Source: Actinomycetota bacterium (GTDB taxonomy: Bacteria > Actinomycetota > Rubrobacteria > Rubrobacterales > Rubrobacteraceae). Taken from it: DNA of 9,170 nt. A program made the position numbers and the translations under genes. This document shows positions 1 to 6,518 of the stretch, in pieces (position 1 is the stretch's first letter; the number at the start of each line of letters is the position of its first letter). A model generated the notes under the pieces. It worked only from the letters and a program-made list of their open reading frames with translations. It did no database searches and was not told where the DNA came from. The stretch is from positions 1-9,170 of the forward strand of contig JAIVIG010000074.1 in the NCBI GenBank assembly GCA_020200675.1, in the 5' to 3' direction.

Positions 1-9
1 TCTCTGGGC

Positions 10-15
10 TATACT
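10..15 (+). promoter_or_regulatory. TANNNT -10 box of plsY (probable leaderless promoter)
   Basis: TATACT lies 7 nt before the ATG at 23, and no Shine-Dalgarno is visible between them. Transcription from this box would begin at or next to the A of the start codon, giving a leaderless mRNA. The -35 region falls before the window, so only half of the promoter can be judged. The same spacing recurs at three other genes here, which raises confidence. Confidence 0.45.
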
Positions 16-22
16 GGCCGCC

Positions 23-640
23 ATGTTGATGGGATTCCTCCTCGTGCTTGGCGGGTACATCCTTGGCTCCGTCCCGACGGGTTTTCTGGTGGGACGGGCC
101 TACGGCGTGGACGTCCGGCGGGTGGGTAGCGGGAACATCGGGACAGCGAACGTGTTGCGGGCCGCCGGGAAGTGGGCGGCCGTCTTTACCATGCTGGGCG
201 ACATGCTCAAGGGGCTCGTGCCGGTCGTCGTGGCGCGTCTGGCTACGGGAGACGAGTGGCTGGTAGCGGCCGTCGCGCTGGCGGCGGTCGTGGGACACTG
301 CTTTCCGGTCTTTCTGAGGTTCAAGGGTGGCAAGGGGGTCGCGACCGGGGCGGGGACGAGCATCGGGCTCGCGCCCGTAGTGGGGATCGGGCTCTTCGCG
401 TTCTGGTGGGCGGTAGTGCTGGTGAGCCGGTACACGTCTCTCGGCGCAATAGCGGTGATGGTCTTAAGCCCGGTCGCTTTCTACCTTTCGGGGCAGCCGG
501 CGCCGTACGTCCTATACACGATAGCCGGCGGGGCGCTGGTCCTGTGGAAGCACCGGGAGAACGCGCGGGCGCTCCTGAAGGGGACGGAGCGCAAGATCGG
601 TCAGAAGGCTGGGAAGAAGGGCGACACCCGTGTTAGATGA
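23..640 (+). CDS. plsY: PlsY, acyl-phosphate:glycerol-3-phosphate acyltransferase
   Basis: This is an integral membrane enzyme that transfers the acyl chain from acyl-phosphate (made by PlsX) to glycerol-3-phosphate, giving lysophosphatidate, the first step of phospholipid synthesis. All three family motifs are visible in the 205-residue product. The first is around residues 33-50 with GSGNIGTANVLRAAG. The second is GHCFPVFLRFKGGKG at 91-105, the glycine/lysine-rich phosphate loop. The third is KHRENARALLKGTERKIG at 176-193. Several hydrophobic segments separate them, and the length is usual for the family. I chose the ATG at 23 because a TATACT box sits 7 nt upstream; an in-frame ATG at 29 is the alternative. 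The gene overlaps the next one by 11 nt, so it probably heads an operon with the acyl-CoA reductase fusion and the dehydrogenase. No defects are seen. Confidence 0.95.
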   Translation: MLMGFLLVLGGYILGSVPTGFLVGRAYGVDVRRVGSGNIGTANVLRAAGKWAAVFTMLGDMLKGLVPVVVARLATGDEWLVAAVALAAVVGHCFPVFLRFKGGKGVATGAGTSIGLAPVVGIGLFAFWWAVVLVSRYTSLGAIAVMVLSPVAFYLSGQPAPYVLYTIAGGALVLWKHRENARALLKGTERKIGQKAGKKGDTRVR

Positions 641-2835
641 GGCGTACCGTGGCAAGGCCGTGCTCCTCACGGGCGGGACCGGTTTCCTGGGGACGGCGCT
701 CGTGGAGAAGATGCTCCGGAGCCTGCCGTCCCTGGGGCGGCTGTACTTGCTCGTCCGCCCCTCGCGGGACAAGGGGGCGAGGGAGAGGTTCGAAACGGAC
801 GTTCTCGGCTCGGCGGCCTTCTCGCGCCTGCGCGAAGAGCTCGGCGACGCGTTCGACGAGCGGGTCGCCGAGAAGGTGCGCGTCCTCGAGGGCGACGTAC
901 ACTCGGACTCCCTGGGCCGACGCGGCGGTCGACTCGAACGTCCGGGGGACTCTGGGCTTGCTCGCGCTCGCCAGGACGTGGGAGAAGAAGCCGCTCTTCG
1001 TGCACGTCTCGACCTCGTACGTGGCGGGAACGAAAGAGGGGCTTATCCTGGAGGAAGCGCCTGACGGTTACTCGCCGAACGGGACACCGTTGGATCCCAA
1101 AGGCGAGGTCGCGCACCTCGACGGGGTGGTGCGGGAGGTCGAAGAGGCCTCCAGGGAGAGGGAGCTTCTCAGGCGCTTCGACACGGAGGGGCGGCGCGAG
1201 CTCGGGATGGTTGGGGAGGAGGACGAGGTCGACGAGAGGGTAGAGCAGCTCCGGCGGGCCTGGGTGCGTGAGCGGCTCGTCGAGCGCGGGAACGAGAGGG
1301 CGCGTGCTTTAGGTTGGCAAGACGTCTACACGTTCACCAAGTCTCTGGCCGAGAGGCGGGTGCTCGAGGAGCGGGGTCCGCTGCCGCTCGTCATCTTCAG
1401 GCCGGCGATCATCGAGAGCAGCGTCGCGGAGCCGAGCCCCGGTTGGATCCAGGGCTCGCGCATGGCGGATCCCATAATCATGGCCTTCGCCAGGGGCATC
1501 CTCCGGGAGTTCCCCGGAGAACCGGAGACCATCGTGGACTTCGTCCCCGTGGATCACGTAGTGAACGCCGTGATCGCCGCGGTCGCCCACGGCCTCACAC
1601 ACCGCCCCCCCGAGCCTCAGATCTATCAGGTCGCCTCCGGGCAGCGAAACCCCGTACGCTACCGCGAGTTCTACGAATACGTCCGGGAATACTTTCTCGT
1701 GAACCCCCTGCGGGACTCCGGGGGGCGGCCGGTCCCGGTCCCGGAGTGGAGCTTTCCGGGCCACCGGTGGGTCGAGGGAAGACTAAAGGCGGAGCTCACG
1801 GGTCTGAAGATCACCGGCAAGCTCACGGCGCGGATGCCGGAGGGACACTTGAAGACGGACCTGCGCGGCCGCGTGGCCCGGGCCGATAAGCGCGCCCGGA
1901 TGAGCCTCTACTTCAGCCGCATCTACGGGGCCTACGGCAGCATGCAGGGCGTCTTCTCCTCGGCCCACACGTACGAGCTGTACGGGAGCCTCTCAGAGGA
2001 GGACCGACGCGCGTTCCCGTTCGACATCGCGCAGGTGGACTGGAAGGCGTGGTTGCAGGAGACGCATCTTCCGGCCATAACGCGCAAGCCTGGGCGCAAG
2101 AGGCGGACCGTAGCCTACGAGGAGGAGGCGGGTGAGGTCGCGGCTATCTTCGACGTGGACGGCACGCTCGTCGACTCGAACGTGGTCTCCCATTACGCGT
2201 GGCTCAAAATGCGGGAGCTACCCGTGGCCCTGCGGCCCCTGTGGGCGGCGTCCTTCCTCGCGCGCGTCCCATACTATTGGGCTCTGGACAAGGTCAGCCG
2301 TGCCCACTTCAACCGCGCCTTCTACAAGAACTACAGGGGATGGAAGCCCGCCCGCGCCCGCAAGCTCGGCGAGGACAGCTTCTCCGGCTACGTCCTCAAA
2401 AGGCTCTATCCCGAGGCGATCGCAATCTTGCGGGCCCACAAGGAGGCCGGCCACCGCGTCGTCCTCCTCTCGGGCGCCCTGGACTTCATCCTGGAGCCGT
2501 TCGAGGATTTGGCCGACGACGTGCTCACGGCCCGGTTAGAGGAGGAGAACGGCGTGTACACCGGCGAGCTCTCCGGAGCGCCGGTCGCCGGGGAGGCGCG
2601 CGCCAGGATGCTCGCCTCGTTCGCGAGGAGACGCAAGCTCGACCTCTCCCGCTCTTACGCTTACGCAGACTCGATCTCCGACCTCCCGATGCTCGAGGCC
2701 GTCGGCCACCCCGTCGCCGTCAACCCCGACGGGAGGCTCCAGAAGGCGGCGAAGGAGCGCGGGTGGCAGATCAAGAACTGGCGCAAGAACGGCGCTCCAG
2801 CGAGCGCCCCAGGGTCTCTGAAAGACGACCCCTAG
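630..2835 (+). pseudogene. Fatty acyl-CoA reductase (SDR)-HAD-IB phosphatase fusion, broken by an internal deletion
   Basis: The GTG at 630, which overlaps plsY and has a purine-rich GAAGAAGG about 9 nt upstream, opens a frame with the Rossmann motif VLLTGGTGFLG and continues to about 917. The sense then jumps to the +1 frame (SNVRGTLGLL from about 934) and runs to TAG at 2833-2835. Roughly 30 residues normally found between these parts, including the HCAA-type strand of extended SDRs, are absent. The remainder is reductase-like: VSTSYVAG, catalytic YTFTK (Tyr codon 1327, Lys codon 1339), RPAIIESSVAEPSPGW, then the FAR C-terminal region to about 2100. From about 2137 follows a HAD-IB domain: DVDGTLVDS (nucleophile codon 2152), the SGA motif, and DSISDLPMLEAVGHPVAVNPD. 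The usual motif III lysine (GExK) reads GEAR. An intact protein would reduce acyl-CoA or acyl-ACP to aldehyde or alcohol and probably dephosphorylate a partner substrate. The HAD part could still be made if translation starts internally. An assembly error is possible. Confidence 0.85.
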
Positions 2836-2843
2836 GGCGCGAC

Positions 2844-4088
2844 GTGCTCGCCCTCCGATACAGAAAGAGCGTACCCCGCTACCTACTCATGCGCGCGGGC
2901 GCGAAGCGCGTAAAGGGCCTCGACACGAGTCGCCTCTCCCCGCTGCAGCTCGAAGAGGTAGCAGAACCGAAACTTCCCACGCCAGACTGGGTACGCGTCC
3001 GTCCGCTCCTCTCCGGCATCTGCGGCTCGGATCTCGGCACCCTCTCCGCCGAGAGCTCGCCGTACTTCTCGCCCATAACCTCGCCCCCGTTCGTGATGGG
3101 GCACGAGATCTTGGGCGAAGTCGTGGAGGGCAACTCCGGCTTCTCAGCGGGCGAACGGGTAGTGGTGGAGCCCGCCCTGGGCTGCGCGGTGCGCGGGATA
3201 GAGCCGCCGTGCGTATATTGCGCCTCCGGGCGCTACGCTCTGTGCGTGAACGTCGCGAAGGGCGACATCTCACCCGGCATCCAGACCGGCTTCTGCGGCG
3301 ACACGGGCGGGGGATGGTCGGAGGGGACCCTCGTCGCACATTCCTCCCAGCTACACCGGGTGCCCGACGAGGTACCGGAAGAGGCCGCTGTGGCGATAGA
3401 GCCCCTGGCCTGTGCGGTGCACGCGGCGCTCAAGGTGGATCCGGGGCCGGAGGAGACGACCGTCGTGATCGGGGCAGGTAGCGTCGGGCTCTTCGTCGTC
3501 GCGGCCTTGAGACAGCTCACCGAGGCCGGTCGCATCATCTGCGTCGCCAAGCACGAGCGGCAGAGAGAGGAGGCCTTGCGGCTCGGGGCGGACGAGGTCG
3601 TGCATCCAAAGGAGACCTACGGGGAGTTGACGAAGGCTTTGGGTGCGGATGTGTACACGCCGGAGCTCGGCAAGCCCGTGGTCATGGGCGGGGCGGAGAA
3701 GGTCTTCGAGTGCGTCGGCGTGCAAGGGACGATAGAGGACGCGACGCGGCTCTGCGCCCCCGGGGGAGAGGTTGCGCTGGTCGGGATGCCGGGGGCGCGG
3801 AGCTGCCTGGATCTCACCGCGCTCTGGCACAAAGAAATTGGGCTCGCCGGCGCGTACGCCTATGGCGTCGAGGAGTACCGGGGCGAGAAGGTGAAGAGCT
3901 TCGAGCTGGCAATGAGGATCGCGCCGGAGATAAAGCTCGACAGACTCGTCGGGCCGCGTTTCGGGCTGCGCCAGTACCGCGAAGCCATCGCCGCCGCGCG
4001 TTCGTCGGGCGCAAACGGCCACGTAAAGGTCGTCTTCGATTTTAGAGCCGTCGGCCGTCAGCCGTTAGCAGCAAGCCAGGGCCTGTAG
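2844..4088 (+). CDS. Zinc-dependent medium-chain alcohol/polyol dehydrogenase (MDR family)
   Basis: This 414-residue NAD(P)-dependent dehydrogenase belongs to the zinc MDR superfamily, on the threonine/sorbitol/glucose dehydrogenase side. The catalytic zinc ligands are recognisable: Cys60 in GICGSD, His87-Glu88 in VMGHE, and Glu186 in AIEPLAC. A structural zinc lobe is formed by Cys114, Cys123, Cys126 and Cys134. The Rossmann motif VIGAGSVG is at 208-215. The substrate cannot be told from the sequence. I chose the GTG at 2844 because it gives the family-like N-terminus LALRYRKSVPRYLL and follows the previous stop by 8 nt; the next in-frame ATG at about 2889 would cut into this conserved strand. 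The position behind plsY and an acyl-CoA reductase suggests an alcohol/aldehyde step in lipid metabolism, but that is inference. The last 14 residues, after KVVFDF, look like an unrelated extension encoded by heptamer repeats. Confidence 0.88.
   Translation: MLALRYRKSVPRYLLMRAGAKRVKGLDTSRLSPLQLEEVAEPKLPTPDWVRVRPLLSGICGSDLGTLSAESSPYFSPITSPPFVMGHEILGEVVEGNSGFSAGERVVVEPALGCAVRGIEPPCVYCASGRYALCVNVAKGDISPGIQTGFCGDTGGGWSEGTLVAHSSQLHRVPDEVPEEAAVAIEPLACAVHAALKVDPGPEETTVVIGAGSVGLFVVAALRQLTEAGRIICVAKHERQREEALRLGADEVVHPKETYGELTKALGADVYTPELGKPVVMGGAEKVFECVGVQGTIEDATRLCAPGGEVALVGMPGARSCLDLTALWHKEIGLAGAYAYGVEEYRGEKVKSFELAMRIAPEIKLDRLVGPRFGLRQYREAIAAARSSGANGHVKVVFDFRAVGRQPLAASQGL
4046..4066 (+). repeat. Three tandem heptamers (rGCCGTy)
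   Basis: AGCCGTC, GGCCGTC and AGCCGTT follow one another without gaps. They overlap the 3' end of the dehydrogenase gene and encode part of its atypical C-terminal tail. On the minus strand they read as GGCTGAC-type units, the same motif as the array at 4200-4234 but in opposite orientation. Degenerate short heptamer repeats of this kind are typical of dispersed intergenic repeats. Confidence 0.55.
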
Positions 4089-4110
4089 CGGCGTGTCCTG
4101 GGCTGGCTGG

Positions 4111-4127
4111 TCGCAATCTGATTGCGA
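4111..4127. promoter_or_regulatory. Perfect 17-bp palindrome, candidate operator
   Basis: TCGCAATC-T-GATTGCGA is a perfect inverted repeat of two 8-mers around one base. It is not followed by a T-tract, so a terminator is unlikely. It lies about 125 nt upstream of the LarA-like gene and 22 nt after the dehydrogenase stop. Its size and symmetry fit the binding site of a dimeric helix-turn-helix regulator such as GntR, TetR or LacI types. No regulator gene is in the window, so the factor is unknown. Confidence 0.5.
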
Positions 4128-4169
4128 GAGACGTCCGAAGCGAGAAATCGTCAAACGCGAGAGAATCGT
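4124..4169 (+). repeat. Three phased GCGAGA direct repeats upstream of the LarA-like gene
   Basis: GCGAGA occurs at 4124, 4140 and 4157, at steps of 16 and 17 nt. The last two copies are longer and nearly identical (GCGAGAAATCGT and GCGAGAGAATCGT). The first copy shares bases with the right arm of the 17-bp palindrome. Near-regular spacing in a promoter region suggests repeated protein contacts, but no protein can be named. Confidence 0.4.
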
Positions 4170-4199
4170 GCATCGTAGATACATTCGCCTTTGCCAAAA

Positions 4200-4234
4200 A
4201 GCTGATGGCCCATAGCTGAATGCTGACAGCTTGC
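4200..4234 (+). repeat. Degenerate heptamer array (AGCTGAt-type), five units
   Basis: The run divides into AGCTGAT, GGCCCAT, AGCTGAA, TGCTGAC and AGCTTGC. Units 1, 3 and 4 share GCTGA; the others are degenerate. It ends just before the Shine-Dalgarno of the LarA-like gene, so it lies in its leader or promoter. The same motif appears inverted at 4046-4066. Confidence 0.45.
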
Positions 4235-4240
4235 GACCGA

Positions 4241-4246
4241 AGGGAG
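4241..4246 (+). promoter_or_regulatory. Shine-Dalgarno of the LarA-like gene
   Basis: AGGGAG lies 5 nt before the ATG at 4252 and decides this start over an in-frame upstream codon at 4231. It contrasts with the other monocistronic-looking genes of the window, which lack a well-placed ribosome site and instead have a TANNNT box close to the start. Confidence 0.6.
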
Positions 4247-4251
4247 CACCA

Positions 4252-5829
4252 ATGAGTCGACCAGGTACTGTGATCACCCTCGAAAACAACAGCCCGCCGA
4301 TGATGTTCAACGCGGGGGACGGGTTCCACTATGAGAAGCTGCCCGAGGGGACGCGCGTGATTTACCCTCCTGGACCCGTCCAACCTCTCGCCGACCCGAA
4401 CGTAGCTATCGAGCGGGCACTCCTGACGCCGATGGGTATGGAGCCCCTGCACGACCTCCTCTTCCCCGGCATGAGGCTCACCATCGCCTTCGACGACCTC
4501 TCGCTGCCCTTGCCGCCGATGCAGAGGCCGGACATCCGGCAGTTGATAATCGAGAAGGTGTTGGAGAAGGCTTACGCGAAGGGCGTCGAGGATGTACACC
4601 TGATCGCGGCGTTGGGACTGCACCGACGTATGACGGAGGCCGAGCTCCGGCATTGCCTGGGCAAGAAGATAATGAACCGCTTCTACCCGGATCGCCTCTA
4701 CAACTACGACGCCGAGGACGAGGAGGGGAACGTCAAGATCGGGGACACCGTCCACGGCGAGGACGTCACCGTCAGCCGGCGCGTTGCCGAGAGCGACCTG
4801 CTCGTCTACGTGAACGTGAACTACATCCCGATGGACGGCGGCCACAAGTCCGTGCACACCGGTCTCTCGCCCTACTCCTCCATCCGCCACCACCACACCC
4901 CGGACACGCTCTCCAACACCCGCTCCCTCATGGACCCGCCCAACTCGGCGATGCACGGCTCCATAAACCGCATGGGCGAGCTCTTCGACGAGCACGTCAA
5001 GGTCTTCCACATCGAGACGACGCTGAACAACAGCGCCTTCCCGCCGGTCTTCGACTTTATGGCGAAGCCGGAGCACGAGTGGGGCGCGGTTACGAAGGCG
5101 AACTTCCTCGCTAACCACAGGGCGACGAGCGTGGCGCCGCGCGGGGTGTCACGGCGCATCTTTCAGTCGATCAAGGCGCCCCACCGGATGACGAGCGTGC
5201 AGGCCGGGGCGACCGAGCCGGTGCATGCCGAGACGTTGCGCAACAATTACGAGCAGATGGTGGTCCCGGTCGAGGGGCAGGCGGACGTGCTCCTGTTGGG
5301 CATCCCGTATTTGGGGCCGTACAACGTCAACTCGATTATGAACCCCCTCCTCGTCTACAACATGCTCCTGGGCTACCTCTTCAACCTCTACCGGGGCAAG
5401 CCGCTCGTACGCGAGGGCGGGGTGGTCATCGGTACCCACCCCATGCCCGCCGACTTCAACGAGGTGCATCACCCGTCGTACGTAGACCTGTGGAACGAGG
5501 GCTTCGCGGAGACGCACGACATACGCGAGCTGCACCACCGCTACGAGGAGCGCTACGCCAACGACCCCTGGTACCGGACGCTCTACCGCAACTCCTACGC
5601 TTACCACGGCGCGCACCCGTTCACGGTGCTCTACTGGGCCGCCCACGCCCTCGACCACGTGGGGGACACCATCCTGGTCGGCGGCGACCCGATGACCACG
5701 AAGCGCATGGGCTTAAAGCGCGCCGACTCCATCGCCGAAGCTCTGGAGATGACGAAGGACACAGTCGGCCCGAGCCCGAGTACCACCTACATGCACATCC
5801 CGCCGCTGTTCATGTGCGAGGTGAGCTAG
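4252..5829 (+). CDS. LarA-like protein (lactate racemase domain, DUF2088 superfamily), divergent
   Basis: This 525-residue soluble protein resembles the LarA superfamily of nickel-pincer-nucleotide (NPN) racemases and epimerases. Matches in order are an Asp-containing strand AFDDLSLPLPP (residues 79-89), GLHRRMTEAEL (122-132; His124 like LarA His108), VSRRVAESDLLVYVN (174-188), GGHKS (196-200; Lys199 like the NPN-linked Lys184), and RHHHT (212-216; near the nickel-ligand His200). Two catalytic features of L. plantarum LarA appear absent: the Arg of the DxxR motif (Leu85 here), and the His of the PHxxAGFSGG loop, which is shortened to YIPMDGG. The protein is also about 100 residues longer than classic LarA, with a C-terminal half I do not recognise. 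No larB, larC or larE cofactor genes are nearby. The substrate is unknown; a hydroxyacid or sugar-acid epimerase, or a non-racemase relative, are both possible. The start is supported by AGGGAG 5 nt upstream. Confidence 0.8.
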   Translation: MSRPGTVITLENNSPPMMFNAGDGFHYEKLPEGTRVIYPPGPVQPLADPNVAIERALLTPMGMEPLHDLLFPGMRLTIAFDDLSLPLPPMQRPDIRQLIIEKVLEKAYAKGVEDVHLIAALGLHRRMTEAELRHCLGKKIMNRFYPDRLYNYDAEDEEGNVKIGDTVHGEDVTVSRRVAESDLLVYVNVNYIPMDGGHKSVHTGLSPYSSIRHHHTPDTLSNTRSLMDPPNSAMHGSINRMGELFDEHVKVFHIETTLNNSAFPPVFDFMAKPEHEWGAVTKANFLANHRATSVAPRGVSRRIFQSIKAPHRMTSVQAGATEPVHAETLRNNYEQMVVPVEGQADVLLLGIPYLGPYNVNSIMNPLLVYNMLLGYLFNLYRGKPLVREGGVVIGTHPMPADFNEVHHPSYVDLWNEGFAETHDIRELHHRYEERYANDPWYRTLYRNSYAYHGAHPFTVLYWAAHALDHVGDTILVGGDPMTTKRMGLKRADSIAEALEMTKDTVGPSPSTTYMHIPPLFMCEVS

Positions 5830-5837
5830 TCGGCAGT

Positions 5838-6455
5838 TCACCGCGTTACGCGCCGAAGCTTTATCGCCGTCGCCTCGAACCAGACCAGCATCACCACGAG
5901 GAACAGGTAGTACGCTACGCCCGGCAAGAAGAGCAAGACCATTGCGAGCACCGCGGTGGCAAGTGTGTAGCGGGCGTGCCCGCGCCAGAGGTGATCCTCG
6001 CGCATCCGCCGCCAGAGCAAGAAGAGGGCCGGAACTAAGGCGAGGACGAAGAGCACGAACGACGCGTCGTGGACCCATCCGTGCAGCGTGCGTGGACCGG
6101 CGCGCTCTATAGGGTCCGTCTCGAAGGCGAGCAGCGCCATCGCAAGACCCGCGACGAACAGGAGCGCCGGACCGGCTTTCGAGCCTCCCCTTATACCCCG
6201 ATGGAGACCGACGGCAAAGATCGCGAGCAGCGCCCCGGAGAAGGCGAAGTTAAGATCCTGGACCCAACCATAGGGACCCAAGGATAGCCCGCTCGGCCAG
6301 GCGCCTGAGGGGTCTTTCAGCGGCTCCCAGTCGATCCCTAGCAGGAAGTCGTACTGGAGGGTGGTTAGCGTTACGAGGCCGCCGGCGAAGAGGATGGGGC
6401 CCGCCATCCCGGCCAGGGCTGCACTGCGGGGCCTTATGAGGGGATCCTTCGCCAC
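5838..6455 (-). CDS. DUF998-type multi-pass membrane protein
   Basis: This 205-residue hydrophobic protein has about six predicted membrane segments, near residues 16-36, 66-85, 95-111, 128-148, 162-180 and 182-198. The sequence FETDPI followed by GPRTLHGWVHD between helices 3 and 4 is the charged/His signature I associate with the DUF998 family, whose biochemical role is not established. The GTG at 6455 gives MAKDPLIRPRSAAL. Support for it is weak: TAGGGC lies 6 nt upstream, but neither a proper -10 box nor a well-spaced Shine-Dalgarno is seen, and a start at the internal ATG of MAGPILFAGG is possible. The gene converges on the LarA-like gene with only 8 nt between stops and no visible terminator. 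It lies 63 nt downstream of the MFS gene on the same strand, so the two may be co-transcribed. Confidence 0.78.
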   Translation of the reverse strand: MAKDPLIRPRSAALAGMAGPILFAGGLVTLTTLQYDFLLGIDWEPLKDPSGAWPSGLSLGPYGWVQDLNFAFSGALLAIFAVGLHRGIRGGSKAGPALLFVAGLAMALLAFETDPIERAGPRTLHGWVHDASFVLFVLALVPALFLLWRRMREDHLWRGHARYTLATAVLAMVLLFLPGVAYYLFLVVMLVWFEATAIKLRRVTR

Positions 6456-6518
6456 GAGCCTGCCCTATGCTCGCACCGGAGAGTCGGTCTTGCAACGCCG
6501 TTGCGCGGACATAGGGCT

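Noticed and set aside
905..925. Programmed ribosomal frameshift in the reductase gene
   Set aside because: There is no slippery heptamer, and a conserved ~30-residue segment is missing, which a frameshift event would not explain.
637..2835. A single 732-residue open frame starting MRRTVARP
   Set aside because: Its first ~90 residues are the out-of-frame reading of the real SDR N-terminus (TGGTGFLG lies in the frame opened at 630); only the part after about 916 is native.
2199..2843. N-terminal extension of the zinc dehydrogenase frame
   Set aside because: It overlaps the HAD-IB domain in another frame and has Arg/Pro/Ala-rich shadow composition; the family N-terminus begins at the GTG at 2844.
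4111..4127. Palindrome as an intrinsic terminator of the plsY operon
   Set aside because: No T-tract follows, the loop is a single base and the stem is moderate in GC; an operator fits better.
4042..5118. A 358-residue minus-strand open frame opposite the LarA-like gene
   Set aside because: His/Val/Arg-rich complement of a well-conserved coding frame, with no recognisable domain.
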